A DNA stretch of 64,000 nt from Sphingopyxis sp. (GCF_025869345.1 NZ_JAOZVW010000146.1:1-64000), one strand, 5' to 3'; positions 1 through 11,017 are shown, counted from the stretch's first letter. The notes: generated from the sequence alone by a model not told the origin. A program made the numbers and translations.

Positions 1-2
1 TT

Positions 3-78
3 CGTCACCCCGGACTTGATCCGGGGTCCCGCTTTCCACCGTCGCTGAGCGGGACCCCGGATCAAGTCCGGGGTGACG
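3..78. repeat. REP-like inverted-repeat pair (cgtcaccccggacttgatccggggtccc ... gggaccccggatcaagtccggggtgacg)
   Basis: Near-perfect inverted arms around a 16-nt spacer, read directly from sequence. Confidence 0.9.
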
Positions 79-195
79 GGAAAGGGTTGGTCGGGCCTGT
101 CAAAAGCCAAATCACGTCGCCACCGCCCGCGCAATTTAGTTACAATCGAAACCGGTGCTGTTATAGCGTGGCCGATCATTCACAGGAGCATTCCC

Positions 196-1488
<1,293 letters not shown>

Positions 1489-1519
1489 ACCACACCCTCC
1501 CCTGAAGGGGAGGGGCTTT

Positions 1520-2239
1520 TCACTTCCGCGCCCGCCAGTCCACCACCTGCCAGCCCATCGTCGGCGCCAGCTTCTTCAGCTTTCGCGACGGCGTCGTCGC
1601 GACCGCTTCGTTGGCGAAGTGCAGCATCGGATGGTCGGAGACATGATCGGAATAGGCGCGGATGTGCGCCTGATCCCGCGTGATTTCGTTCGCGGCGAGC
1701 CAGTCCGAAATGCGCGCGAATTTCGCCTCGCCATAGCAATTTTCGCCCGCCAGCCGTGCGTGGACATGGTCGCCGCCGTCGGCTTCGTCGAGCCGCGTCG
1801 CGAGCACGTCGTCGATGCCGAGCCGCCGAGCGATCGCATCGACATAGAGATGAAAGGAAGCGGTCGCGAGCAGCAGCCGATAGCCTGCCGCGCGGTCGGC
1901 GGCGATCTGGTCGAGCGCCGCGGCGTGCAGCCCGCGCGCGACCACCTTGTCGGCGTAGCTTTCGGCAAGCGGCGCGATTTCGCTGCGGCGAAAGCGCGTG
2001 CCGACAAGCAGGCGGAGGTTGATCGCCTTCAGCCGCGACCGGTCGATCAGGCGCAGCGCATAAGCCGCGCCCGCGAGTCCGACGAGCGGCAGCAGCAGCA
2101 GGCGCCACGGCTGGCGCCGCCTCGCAACATGCATCAGGAACCCGCTGTAAGTCCCTGATCGCGTGATCGTCCGGTCCATATCGTACATCGCGACGCGATG
2201 GACGGGATCGGTCGCGGGCGGGGCGGATGGCGTTTCCAT
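1520..2239 (-). CDS. HAD-IB family phosphatase (SerB-like)
   Basis: MYDMDRTITRSGTYSGFL (DxDxT motif) and ..ISDWLAANEITRDQAHIRAYSDHVSDHPML. Start chosen at METPSAPP. Confidence 0.8.
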   Translation of the reverse strand: METPSAPPATDPVHRVAMYDMDRTITRSGTYSGFLMHVARRRQPWRLLLLPLVGLAGAAYALRLIDRSRLKAINLRLLVGTRFRRSEIAPLAESYADKVVARGLHAAALDQIAADRAAGYRLLLATASFHLYVDAIARRLGIDDVLATRLDEADGGDHVHARLAGENCYGEAKFARISDWLAANEITRDQAHIRAYSDHVSDHPMLHFANEAVATTPSRKLKKLAPTMGWQVVDWRARK

Positions 2240-2328
2240 GGAACCGACAATAGGGCGCCGCGCCGCCGCGGCCAAGGGGCCGGAATTGCTTGCCGTGTCA
2301 GGGCAAATAAGACAATGTCCCCCGCGAG

Positions 2329-3435
2329 ATGGTGGCCAGGGCGGACTTTGACTATAGCGACGGCGCCGGCGGGGCCGCGGTTCGCTTCACTGGCCGGTTG
2401 ACGCTGGCGCGCCTCGGCGACCTTCCGCAAAGGCTGGACGCCGTCGGGCCGGTCGCGTCGATCGACCTGTCGGGGGTCGAACGGATCGACACCGTCGGCG
2501 CCTGGATCGTCACCCGCACCGTCAACGAATATGGCGCCAAGGTCACCGGCGCGAGCCCCGAGGCCGAACGGCTGCTCGAAGCGCTGAAGGACGACAAGAG
2601 CGAATATCGCGTCCACCTGGGTCGCCGCTCGGCGATCGAGCGGATGCTCGAACAGGTCGGCACGGCAAGCCTCGCGGTCTGGGGCGAACTGATCGGCATC
2701 ATCGATTTCTTCGGCGCAATGATCATCGCGCTGGGCATCCAGATTCGCGCGCGGCGGCGGCTGCGCTGGCACGCGGTCGTCACCCGTTTCCAGACCGTCG
2801 GCGTCGACGCCCTCCCCATCATCGGCCTGATGAGCCTGCTGATCGGCATCGTCATCGCGCAGCAGGGCGCGGTGCAGCTCGAGCAATTCGGGCTGGAGGT
2901 GTTCACGATCAACCTCGTCGGCCGCGCCTCGATCCGCGAGCTTGGCCTGCTGATGACCGCGATCATGGTCGCGGGGCGATCGGGATCGGCCTTCGCAGCG
3001 CAGATCGGCACGATGAAGCTGACCGAGGAAATCGACGCGATGCGGACGATCGGCGTGTCGCCCATGGAAGCGATCGTGCTGCCGCGCGTCGCCGCGTCGA
3101 CGATCACCATGCCCCTGCTCGGCTTTTACGCCAGCATCTGCGCGATCATCGGCGGCGGGATCTTCTGTTGGGCCGGGCTCGGCATCCCGCCCCTCACCTA
3201 TGTGCAGCGGCTGCGCGAGATCATTCCGATGCATGATTTCTGGATCATGCTGATCAAGGCGCCGGTGTTCGGCATCCTGATCGGCGTCACCGGCTGTTAC
3301 GAAGGGATGCAGGTGCGCCAGAATGCCGAGGAGGTCGGCAAGCGCACGACCTCCGCGGTCGTCGCGGCGATCTTCCTCGTCATTGTCCTCGACGCTTTTT
3401 TCGCGGTCTTCTTCTCGTCGCTGGGATGGAATTGA
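2329..3435 (+). CDS. mlaE: MlaE-type ABC permease with N-terminal STAS-like domain
   Basis: MlaE signature region (GRASIRELGLLMTAIMVAGRSGSAFAAQIGTMKLTEEIDAMRTIGVSP) preceded by a STAS-like segment; first gene of a four-gene MCE operon. Confidence 0.9.
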   Translation: MVARADFDYSDGAGGAAVRFTGRLTLARLGDLPQRLDAVGPVASIDLSGVERIDTVGAWIVTRTVNEYGAKVTGASPEAERLLEALKDDKSEYRVHLGRRSAIERMLEQVGTASLAVWGELIGIIDFFGAMIIALGIQIRARRRLRWHAVVTRFQTVGVDALPIIGLMSLLIGIVIAQQGAVQLEQFGLEVFTINLVGRASIRELGLLMTAIMVAGRSGSAFAAQIGTMKLTEEIDAMRTIGVSPMEAIVLPRVAASTITMPLLGFYASICAIIGGGIFCWAGLGIPPLTYVQRLREIIPMHDFWIMLIKAPVFGILIGVTGCYEGMQVRQNAEEVGKRTTSAVVAAIFLVIVLDAFFAVFFSSLGWN

Positions 3436-4301
3436 TGAGCGAGGAAAGCCGGGCCGAGATCAAGGAGGAACTGGCCGCCGCCGACGCGGTGCGGCCCGAG
3501 ACGTTCGAATATGCGATCCGTATTCGCGGGCTGCGCAACCAGTTCGGCGACGCGGTGATCCATGACGGGCTCGACCTCGACGTGCGCTCGGGCGAGATAT
3601 TGGGCGTCGTCGGCGGATCGGGGACCGGCAAGTCGGTGCTGATGCGCTCGATCGTCGGGCTCCAGACCCCGGCCGCGGGCGAGATCGAGGTTTACGGCAA
3701 GACGCTCGACACCATCACCGACGCCGAGGAATCGCGCGACCTCCGCCGCCGCTGGGGGGTGATGTTCCAGGGCGGCGCGCTCTTCTCGACGCTGAGCGTG
3801 GCCGAGAATATCCAGGTTCCCTTGCGCGAATATTATCCGCGGCTCGACCAGCAATTGCTCGACGAGATCGCGGCCTACAAGGTGTCGATGGTCGGCCTGC
3901 CCCCCGATGCCGGGCCGAAATTTCCCGCCGAACTGTCGGGCGGCATGGTCAAGCGCGCCGGCCTCGCCCGCGCGCTCGCGCTCGACCCCGCTTTGCTCTT
4001 TCTCGACGAACCCACCGCAGGGCTCGACCCGATCGGCGCCGCCAAGTTCGACGAGCTGATCCGCGAGCTCGCCGACACGATGGGGCTCACCGTCTTCCTG
4101 ATCACCCACGATCTCGACTCGCTTTATGCGACCTGCGACCGCGTCGCGGTGCTGGCGGAGAAGAAGGTGATCGCGGTCGGCACCATCCCGGAACTGCTTG
4201 CCACCGAGCATCCGTGGATACAGGATTATTTCAACGGCCCGCGCGGACGGGCGGCCGCCGGCTGCAATATCGCGGCAGAGCGGCAGGATAGGAAAAGCTG
4301 A
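3426..4301 (+). CDS. mlaF: MlaF-type ABC transporter ATPase
   Basis: Walker A GGSGTGKS, signature LSGGMVKRAGLARAL, Walker B LLFLDEPTAGLDP. Confidence 0.92.
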   Translation: MELMSEESRAEIKEELAAADAVRPETFEYAIRIRGLRNQFGDAVIHDGLDLDVRSGEILGVVGGSGTGKSVLMRSIVGLQTPAAGEIEVYGKTLDTITDAEESRDLRRRWGVMFQGGALFSTLSVAENIQVPLREYYPRLDQQLLDEIAAYKVSMVGLPPDAGPKFPAELSGGMVKRAGLARALALDPALLFLDEPTAGLDPIGAAKFDELIRELADTMGLTVFLITHDLDSLYATCDRVAVLAEKKVIAVGTIPELLATEHPWIQDYFNGPRGRAAAGCNIAAERQDRKS

Positions 4302-5242
4302 TGGAAACACGCTCGAACAATGTGCTCGTCGGCGCGTTCGTCCTCTTCTTCATGGCCGCGCTCGCGGTGTTCTTCGTCTGGCTCGCGAACGACAGCGGCG
4401 GCACGAAGCGCGCCTACGACATCTTTTTCAAACAGTCGGTCGACGGCCTCAACAAGGGCGCGCAGGTGCAGTTTTCGGGCGTCCCCGCCGGGCAGGTCCG
4501 CGAAATCGCGCTGTGGCCCGACGACCCGCAATTCGTCCGCGTGCGGATCGAGGTGAACGAGGGCGTGCCGATCCTTCAGGGCACGACCGCGGCGCTCGAA
4601 GGCGTCGGCTTCACCGGCGTCTCGCAGATTTCGCTCGACGGCGCGGTCAAGGGCGCCCCGCCGATCACCGACAAGGGACCGGCGGGCAAGCCCGTCATCC
4701 CGACGCGCGTCGGCGGGCTCGGCGAGTTGCTCAACACCGCGCCGCAGCTGCTGCAGCGCCTCTCGACGCTGTCCGAACGGCTCGCCGAGCTGGTCGACGA
4801 CGAAAATCAGGCGAGCATCAAGGGCATCCTCAACAATGTCGAGGCATCGACCGCGATCCTCGCGCGCAACGGCCCGGCGCTCGAAAAGGCGCTCGCCGAT
4901 ACGCGCATCGCGATCCAGCAGACGGGCAACGCCGCCGAGCAGATCGGCAATCTCGCCGCCTCGGCGCAGGGGACGATCGACCGCAACGTCGACCCGGCGA
5001 TGGCCAATCTGCGCGATACGCTGAAATCGGCGAATGAATCGATGAAAACGCTGGAGGCGGCGATCGCCGACGCGCGGCCGGGGCTCAAGACCTTCAGCGA
5101 CACCACCGTTCCCGAAGCCAATGCGCTGATCCGCGACCTGCGCCGCACCTCCGCCTCGCTGTCGAGCCTGACCGACAAGCTCGATCAGCAGGGCGCCGGC
5201 GCGGTGCTCGGCGGCAGCAAGCTGCCCGATTACAAGAAATGA
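4301..5242 (+). CDS. mlaD: MlaD/MCE family substrate-binding protein
   Basis: N-terminal TM followed by MCE domain (VGAFVLFFMAALAVFFVWLA..VQFSGVPAGQVREIAL); ATGA overlap with mlaF. Confidence 0.9.
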   Translation: METRSNNVLVGAFVLFFMAALAVFFVWLANDSGGTKRAYDIFFKQSVDGLNKGAQVQFSGVPAGQVREIALWPDDPQFVRVRIEVNEGVPILQGTTAALEGVGFTGVSQISLDGAVKGAPPITDKGPAGKPVIPTRVGGLGELLNTAPQLLQRLSTLSERLAELVDDENQASIKGILNNVEASTAILARNGPALEKALADTRIAIQQTGNAAEQIGNLAASAQGTIDRNVDPAMANLRDTLKSANESMKTLEAAIADARPGLKTFSDTTVPEANALIRDLRRTSASLSSLTDKLDQQGAGAVLGGSKLPDYKK

Positions 5243-5850
5243 GGATGCCGACAATGCGAACGCTCCGCACTTCCCTGCTCGTCGCGGCCGCGGCGGTAAC
5301 GCTTTCCGGCTGTATCGGGCTGGGCGGAAAGACGCCGCCCTTTCTGCTGACGCTCGACGCCGACGCGGCGCCGACCGCCGGGACGGCGCGCACCGCGAGC
5401 GACGCGGCGACGCTGACCATCCTGATTCCCACCGCGCCGCAGAAGCTGCGCACTCCGCGCATTCCGGTGCAGCAGGACGATGCCAGCGTCGCCTATGTCA
5501 AGGACGCGCAATGGGTCGAAGCGCCGCAGCGTCTGTTCCAGCGGCTCGTCTCCGAAACCGTCGCCGCGCGCACCGCGCGGGTCGTCCTCGACGAGGGGCA
5601 ATATCTGACCGCTCCGGGCGAGCAGCTTGCGGGGCAGCTCATGGATTTCGGAGTCGACGCGCGCGCGAACGAGGCGGTCGTCGTCTATCAGGCGATGCTG
5701 GTCTCGGCCGGCGGCAAGAGCGTCACCCAGCGTCGCTTCGAAGCGCGCGAGCCGATCGCCGGCAAGGTCGAAGCCAAACCCGTCGGCGAAGCGCTGACCC
5801 GCGCCGCCAACAAGGTCGCGGTCGATGTCGCGGGATGGCTGGGCGGCTGA
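5239..5850 (+). CDS. ABC-type transport auxiliary lipoprotein (PqiC-like)
   Basis: Lipobox TLSGC at N-terminus; operonic with mlaEFD. Confidence 0.75.
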   Translation: MRMPTMRTLRTSLLVAAAAVTLSGCIGLGGKTPPFLLTLDADAAPTAGTARTASDAATLTILIPTAPQKLRTPRIPVQQDDASVAYVKDAQWVEAPQRLFQRLVSETVAARTARVVLDEGQYLTAPGEQLAGQLMDFGVDARANEAVVVYQAMLVSAGGKSVTQRRFEAREPIAGKVEAKPVGEALTRAANKVAVDVAGWLGG

Positions 5851-5871
5851 GGGGCGAGTCCTGCAGCAGCC

Positions 5872-5947
5872 ATCATTGCGAGCGAAGCGAAGCAATCCAG
5901 AGCGGTTTACGCCTGCTCTGGATTGCTTCGCTCCGCTCGCAATGACG
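5872..5947. repeat. REP-like inverted-repeat pair (tcattgcgagcgaagcgaagcaatccagagc family)
   Basis: Long inverted arms; second family member at 15829-15913. Confidence 0.9.
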
Positions 5948-6064
5948 GTTCCCTTTGACGAAATCTCCGTCTAAACGCGCCCGCGCGGTCCAGCCGCGCC
6001 TTTGCGTGCCTCTTTCGGGTTTCCGGCATGCGCTCTCTCCCCGAGCCCGCCGATCTGAAAGGAC

Positions 6065-6391
6065 ATGCTCGTGGGATGGATCATCCTGGCCGTCGCCGTT
6101 TTCACCGAAATCTGCTGGGCGCTGAGCCTCAAATGGGCGGCGACGCTCGGGACATGGCAGGCATCGGCGGTTCCCGTCACGCTGAGCTTCGTCAACATGG
6201 CGCTGCTCGCGCTGGCGATGCGCGAGATTTCGGCGGGCACCGCCTATGCGATCTGGACCGGACTCGGCGCCGTCGGGGTGATCATCGGCGGGATCATGCT
6301 GTTCGACGAGAAAGTGAGCGGCGCGCAAGTCGGTTTCATGGCACTGATCGTCGTCGGCGTGGTGGGGACGAAGCTGTTTTCGGCGGGGTGA
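6065..6391 (+). CDS. SMR family small multidrug/guanidinium exporter
   Basis: 108 aa, four TM, ISAGTAYAIWTGLGAVGVIIGGI SMR motif. Confidence 0.88.
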   Translation: MLVGWIILAVAVFTEICWALSLKWAATLGTWQASAVPVTLSFVNMALLALAMREISAGTAYAIWTGLGAVGVIIGGIMLFDEKVSGAQVGFMALIVVGVVGTKLFSAG

Positions 6392-6446
6392 GGCAGGGCG
6401 GCATTCGACCGATTGCGGACATTGGAAACACGAGTAAGTTTCCTTC

Positions 6447-6941
6447 ATGAGCATTGGGATGAACCGTCGGCCTTTTCTAATAGGAATGTTAGCTGGTGCA
6501 GCACTGGCGCTGGCAAGCGCTGCCACGGCAGCGTGGTTGTCGAAAGAAGATGCCCCGCAATATCTCCGCATCGTCGATGACAATTACGAGCACATTCTGG
6601 GACCAAACTACAAGCTCGAGGACGGCCCAACGAGTGCAAAGATCATTAGGGATTGCAAGGTCCAGCAGTTCGTTACGGACACGTCTCTGCCAGATTACGC
6701 TGGATCATCATTTGTCAAAATCGATGGAATACCAAAAGCCAATTTGAATTGCATCATTGGGGAAGCCCGAATTAATTCGATGTCGATCGCAATAGTGGAC
6801 GGAATTGATCTAACGCCAACCGATTGCATCGGAGGGTGGCCAACCCGGTTCCAAGATGAGGAAGCGGGTAACTTTGAGCTGTGTCGTGGGGGAAAAAATC
6901 CAGATCCGATTTTCGTGCCCACACCTCCTCCTAAGCGTTAG
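6447..6941 (+). CDS. hypothetical exported protein (AT-richer than surroundings)
   Basis: 164-aa ORF with N-terminal hydrophobic/signal segment (RRPFLIGMLAGAALALASAATAAW); no family recognised. Confidence 0.6.
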   Translation: MSIGMNRRPFLIGMLAGAALALASAATAAWLSKEDAPQYLRIVDDNYEHILGPNYKLEDGPTSAKIIRDCKVQQFVTDTSLPDYAGSSFVKIDGIPKANLNCIIGEARINSMSIAIVDGIDLTPTDCIGGWPTRFQDEEAGNFELCRGGKNPDPIFVPTPPPKR

Positions 6942-6971
6942 TCCGCTCCCCACCCCAAAGCGGCCCATAAG

Positions 6972-7003
6972 AAAAGGGCCGGAGTTTCCCCCGGCCCTTC
7001 CCT
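6972..7003 (-). terminator. intrinsic terminator downstream of rplA
   Basis: aagggccggagtttcccccggccctt stem-loop immediately after rplA. Confidence 0.7.
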
Positions 7004-7022
7004 GTATCGATGTCGGTGCCGG

Positions 7023-7721
7023 TCAGGCGCCGGCGACGTCGGCCGTGTCGACCTTCACGCCCGGGCCCATCGACGACGACAGCGCGATCTTGCGGACATA
7101 TTTGCCCTTCGCGCCGGCCGGCTTGGCCTTGACGATCGCATCGACGAAGGCGTCGAAGTTCTGACGGAGCTTTTCCTCGCCGAACGACAGCTTGCCGATG
7201 CCGGCGTGGATGATGCCGACCTTTTCGACGCGGAATTCGATCTGACCGCCCTTGGCGGCCTTCACGGCTTCGGCGACGTTCGGGGTGACGGTGCCCAGCT
7301 TCGGGTTCGGCATCAGGCCCTTCGGACCCAGCGTCTTGCCGAGGCGGCCGACGATGCCCATCATGTCCGGCGTCGCGATGACGCGGCCATAGTCGAGGTT
7401 GCCCGCAAGCATGTCTTCCATCAGGTCTTCGGCGCCCACCTTGTCGGCACCGGCGGCCAGCGCCTTGTCGGCATTGTCGCCGCGCGCGAACACGGCGACC
7501 TTGACGTCCTTGCCGGTGCCGGCGGGCAGCGTGACGACGCCGCGGACCATCTGGTCGGCGTGACGCGGATCGACGCCCAGGTTCATCGCGATTTCGAGCG
7601 TCTCGTCGAACTTGGCCGAGGCCAGCTCGCGCACCGTCTTGATCGCTTCATCGACGCCGTGCAGCTTCAGCGCGTCGACCTTGCCCTCGAGGGCCTTCTG
7701 CTTCTTGGTCAGCTTAGCCAT
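7023..7721 (-). CDS. rplA: 50S ribosomal protein L1
   Basis: [33 protein letters not shown].. Confidence 0.98.
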   Translation of the reverse strand: MAKLTKKQKALEGKVDALKLHGVDEAIKTVRELASAKFDETLEIAMNLGVDPRHADQMVRGVVTLPAGTGKDVKVAVFARGDNADKALAAGADKVGAEDLMEDMLAGNLDYGRVIATPDMMGIVGRLGKTLGPKGLMPNPKLGTVTPNVAEAVKAAKGGQIEFRVEKVGIIHAGIGKLSFGEEKLRQNFDAFVDAIVKAKPAGAKGKYVRKIALSSSMGPGVKVDTADVAGA

Positions 7722-7725
7722 GGGT

Positions 7726-8157
7726 TCAGCCCTCCGTCACTTCGAGGCCCATCGAGCGGGCGCTGCCTTCGATGATCTTCGTCGCCTGTTCGATGTCGTT
7801 GGCGTTGAGATCCTTCATCTTGATCTCGGCGATTTCGGCGAGCTTCGAGCGCGCGATCTTGCCGCCGCTGATCTTGCCGGGCTCCTTCGAACCCGACTTC
7901 AGGTTCGCGGCCTTCTTGATCAGATAGGTCGCCGGAGGCGTCTTGGTGACGAAGGTGAAGCTTTTGTCGGCGAAGACGGTGATGATGGTCGGGGTCGGCG
8001 TGCCCTTTTCCATGGAATCGGTCGCGGCGTTGAACGCCTTGCAGAATTCCATGATGTTGACGCCGCGCTGACCCAGCGCCGGCCCGAGCGGCGGCGAGGG
8101 GTTGGCGGTGCCGGCGGGCACCTGCAGCTTGATGTAGCCGCTGATCTTCTTGGCCAT
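7726..8157 (-). CDS. rplK: 50S ribosomal protein L11
   Basis: [43 protein letters not shown].. Confidence 0.98.
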   Translation of the reverse strand: MAKKISGYIKLQVPAGTANPSPPLGPALGQRGVNIMEFCKAFNAATDSMEKGTPTPTIITVFADKSFTFVTKTPPATYLIKKAANLKSGSKEPGKISGGKIARSKLAEIAEIKMKDLNANDIEQATKIIEGSARSMGLEVTEG

Positions 8158-8310
8158 GATGGCCTCCTTTCTTTCTATCGCCCCGGACGGGTCCAGGGCT
8201 CAAAATAAGCGGTCGAACGGAAGGGCATCACCCCTTCCTCCCGCGCGGAATCACGTCCTTATCTGACGCGAAGCGGCGCGCATAGGCGCAAAGACGTAAG
8301 AAAACAAGCC

Positions 8311-9261
8311 TTATGCGCCGGCTTCGGGCGGGGTGATGCGCAGCAGCCCTTCCTGCATCGCCGATGCGATCAGCGTGCCGTCCTGGCGATAGACGAGGCC
8401 GCGGTTGATGCCGCGGCTGGCGCCGGTCCAGTCGCTGTCCATCACATAGACGAACCATTGGTCGGCGCGGACGTCGTCGTGGAACCACATCGCATGGTCG
8501 AGGCTGGTCGAAAACAGGCCCGGAGTCGACCAGGTGAAGCCGTGCGGCAGCAGCGAGGAGGACAAAAGCCCCATGTCCGACGCATAGGCCAGAAAAGCGC
8601 GGTGGAGCAGCGGGTCGTCGCCGATCGGCGCCGCGAGCCGATACCATTGATAATGCGTCGTGCCCTTTTCGACCGACGACGGGCGAAAGCTGCGGATCTC
8701 GAACGGGCGGAGCCGCGCCATGCGGTCGAGCTGCGCGTCGCTGACGTTCGGATCGGCGGCCAGATTTTCGACGAACTCGGCGCATTGTTCGGGCGGCAGC
8801 ACGTCGGGCATCGGCGCCTGGTGCGCGGCGCCCGCCTCGGGCGCGTGGAAGGAGGCGGTCAGGTTGAAGATGACCTTGCCGTCCTGCCGCACGACGACGC
8901 GGCGGTTCGCGAAGCTGCGCCCGTCGAAGTCGCGATGGACGCGGAAATGGAGCGGCTTCGCCTCGTCGCCGCCGCGCAGGAAATAGGCGTGGAGCGAATG
9001 CGCGGTCTTGGCGGGATCGACGGTCCGCGCCGCGGCGACGAGAGCCTGCGCGATCACCTGTCCGCCGAAGATGCGCTGGCGCGTCGGCTTGTTGAAGGCG
9101 GGGAAGGTAAATTCGTCCTCGAGCCCCGGCACGCGTTCGAGATCGAACAGGCGCGTCACCGCCGCGACGACCTTTTCGGGCGAAAAGGCCGACTGGATTT
9201 CGCGCGCGCGATCGACGCGCGCCTGGATTTCGGTGGAGGTCAGTGAGTTTGGCGCCGACAA
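8311..9261 (-). CDS. tesB: acyl-CoA thioesterase II (TesB-like)
   Basis: RIFGGQVIAQALVAAARTV and C-terminal hotdog domain SSLLPHGFTWSTPGLFSTSLDHAMWFH. Confidence 0.9.
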   Translation of the reverse strand: MSAPNSLTSTEIQARVDRAREIQSAFSPEKVVAAVTRLFDLERVPGLEDEFTFPAFNKPTRQRIFGGQVIAQALVAAARTVDPAKTAHSLHAYFLRGGDEAKPLHFRVHRDFDGRSFANRRVVVRQDGKVIFNLTASFHAPEAGAAHQAPMPDVLPPEQCAEFVENLAADPNVSDAQLDRMARLRPFEIRSFRPSSVEKGTTHYQWYRLAAPIGDDPLLHRAFLAYASDMGLLSSSLLPHGFTWSTPGLFSTSLDHAMWFHDDVRADQWFVYVMDSDWTGASRGINRGLVYRQDGTLIASAMQEGLLRITPPEAGA

Positions 9262-9340
9262 TCCCTCGCCCTTTCCTGACAGACCGCGCGATAACGATGG
9301 AGATCCCGGCCTGCGCGGGGATGACGACCTGTCGGGGTCG

Positions 9341-9877
9341 TCACTTCATCCGTTCGACCTGCTCGAAATCGAGCTCGACCGGGGTCGCGCGGCCAAAGAT
9401 CGACACGCTGACCTTGACGCGCGCCTTGTCGAAATCGAGTTCCTCGACGAGGCCGTTGAAGCTCGCGAACGGGCCTTCGAGCACCTTGACCTGATCGCCG
9501 ATCTCGTAATCGACGCGGATTTCGGTCTTGGGGCGCGCCGCGGCCTCTTCCTTGCTATTGAGGATGCGCGCGGCCTCGGCCTCGCTGATCGCCTGCGGCT
9601 TGCCCATCGAGCCGAGGAAGCCGGTGACCTTCGGCGTGTTCTTGACGAGGTGATAAACGTCGTCGGTCATCGTCAGCTTGGCGAGGACATAGCCGGGGAA
9701 GAATTTCCGTTCGGCCTGCACCTTCTTGCCGCGCTTCACCTCGGTGACCGTTTCGACCGGCACCTCGACCGATTCGACGAGCTGGGTCAGGCCCATGCGT
9801 TCGGCCTCGGCGAGCACCGAATCGCGAACCTTGTTCTCAAAGCCCGAATAGGCGTGAATGATGTACCAGCGCGCCAT
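9341..9877 (-). CDS. nusG: transcription termination/antitermination protein NusG
   Basis: MARWYIIHAYSGFENKVRDS..FFPGYVLAKL..KOW region EGPFASFNG. Confidence 0.97.
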   Translation of the reverse strand: MARWYIIHAYSGFENKVRDSVLAEAERMGLTQLVESVEVPVETVTEVKRGKKVQAERKFFPGYVLAKLTMTDDVYHLVKNTPKVTGFLGSMGKPQAISEAEAARILNSKEEAAARPKTEIRVDYEIGDQVKVLEGPFASFNGLVEELDFDKARVKVSVSIFGRATPVELDFEQVERMK

Positions 9878-9911
9878 GATGCGTGTCCCTTTTATCCCTG
9901 CGGTGCCGCGC

Positions 9912-10109
9912 TTAGCGCGCGAGCGACGTCAGCCAGCTGACGATGAATTTGAAAACCGAATCGACGCCGAAGAAGAAGAGCGCGAGGATGGTCGTCATGA
10001 TCAGCACCATGATCGTCGTCTGCACCGTCTCGCGGCTCGACGGCCACACGATCTTGGTGGCTTCGGTTTTCACCTGGTTGACGAATTCGCCAATCTTGGG
10101 CCTCGCCAT
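9912..10109 (-). CDS. secE: preprotein translocase subunit SecE
   Basis: 65-aa MARPKIGEFVNQVKTEATKIVWPSSRETVQTTIMVLIMTTILALFFFGVDSVF. Confidence 0.95.
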   Translation of the reverse strand: MARPKIGEFVNQVKTEATKIVWPSSRETVQTTIMVLIMTTILALFFFGVDSVFKFIVSWLTSLAR

Positions 10110-10302
10110 ATCGATCGTCCTGTCCTTCAAGCATCTGGGTTTCGAGCAGATGGGTTGCCGCCCCTTCCGCGTCAAGCGCGCTTTGGGCAAGTGTCCGCCC
10201 ACCCTCCCCGGCGATGCCGGCGAAAGGCGGGAGGAAACGGCGCAACTGTCCGAATGAAGCGGCCTTTACCCGTGCGCCTCCGCCTTGGCAAGCGCTTGCG
10301 AT

Positions 10303-10623
10303 TCAGGCGGGCGACGACAGCTTCATCAGCACCAGCCCCGACACGATCAGCAGCGCGGCCACGATGCGCATCGCACTCGCGGTTTCGCCGAGGATCGCGA
10401 CGCCGACCAGAAACGCCCCCACCGCGCCGATTCCGGTCCAGATGGTATAGGCGGTGCCCAGCGGCAGCGATTTCATCGCCAGCGACAGCAAGGCAAAGCT
10501 CGCGATCATCGCGGCAATCGTGACGGCGGTCGGTCCCGGCCGCGTGAACCCCTCCGACTGTTTCATCGAAAAGGCCCAGACGACCTCGAACAGGCCGGCG
10601 ATGGCAAGATAGATCCAGGGCAT
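10303..10623 (-). CDS. gdx: SMR family transporter, Gdx/SugE-like guanidinium exporter
   Basis: MPWIYLAIAGLFEVVWAFSMKQSEGFTR..AMKSLPLGTAYTIWTGIGAVGAF closely fits the SugE/Gdx subfamily pattern. Confidence 0.85.
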   Translation of the reverse strand: MPWIYLAIAGLFEVVWAFSMKQSEGFTRPGPTAVTIAAMIASFALLSLAMKSLPLGTAYTIWTGIGAVGAFLVGVAILGETASAMRIVAALLIVSGLVLMKLSSPA

Positions 10624-10639
10624 GACAGCTCCTTATCGG

Positions 10640-10704
10640 CTGCCGGGCCGTCCCGGACCTGACACCCGCCCCGCAACCGACGAGGCCGGCGGGGACGTGG
10701 CCCC
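10640..10704 (-). promoter_or_regulatory. candidate guanidine-II (mini-ykkC)-like leader: ACGG-loop hairpin next to the gdx RBS
   Basis: Minus strand CCGGG-ACGG-CCCGG (10656..10643) 5' of AAGGAG..ATG; upstream GGGG-CCACGT-CCCC hairpin (10704..10691) is only an imperfect P1. Confidence 0.45.
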
Positions 10705-10833
10705 TTTTGCTTGCGATCGGGCGCGATGCGCGCGCCTTCACAAATTCTTTAGATCGTCTTCAGGACATCCAAGTCAAGCGCCGATAGACCGGCCCCTGCC
10801 TTGCATCTCTCCATGCGACCCAGGGATGTGGGT

Positions 10834-10868
10834 AACCCCGTCGCGCCAACCGGCTCGGCGGGGTTTTT
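10834..10868 (+). terminator. intrinsic terminator on + strand, no upstream + strand CDS
   Basis: AACCCCG..GCCaaccGGC..CGGGGTTTTT. Confidence 0.7.
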
Positions 10869-10941
10869 CCTGCCCTTTCGCTTATTCCGCGCAAGCAGCC
10901 AACGCTTAGCCGCGTGATAGTCCGGCGAGCCATCGAAACGA

Positions 10942-11017
10942 TGGCAGGGGCAGCAGGATTCGAACCCGCGACCCTCGGTTTTGGAGACCGATGCTCTACC
11001 AGCTGAGCTATACCCCT
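10942..11017 (-). tRNA. trnW: tRNA-Trp (anticodon CCA)
   Basis: Cloverleaf AGGGGTATAGCTCAGCTGGTAGAGCATCGGTCTCCAAAACCGAGGGTCGCGGGTTCGAATCCTGCTGCCCCTG with encoded 3' CCA. Confidence 0.97.

Noticed and set aside
5950-6064. Guanidine riboswitch upstream of the first SMR gene
   Set aside because: No ACGR-loop hairpin pair found near the RBS of the gene at 6065.
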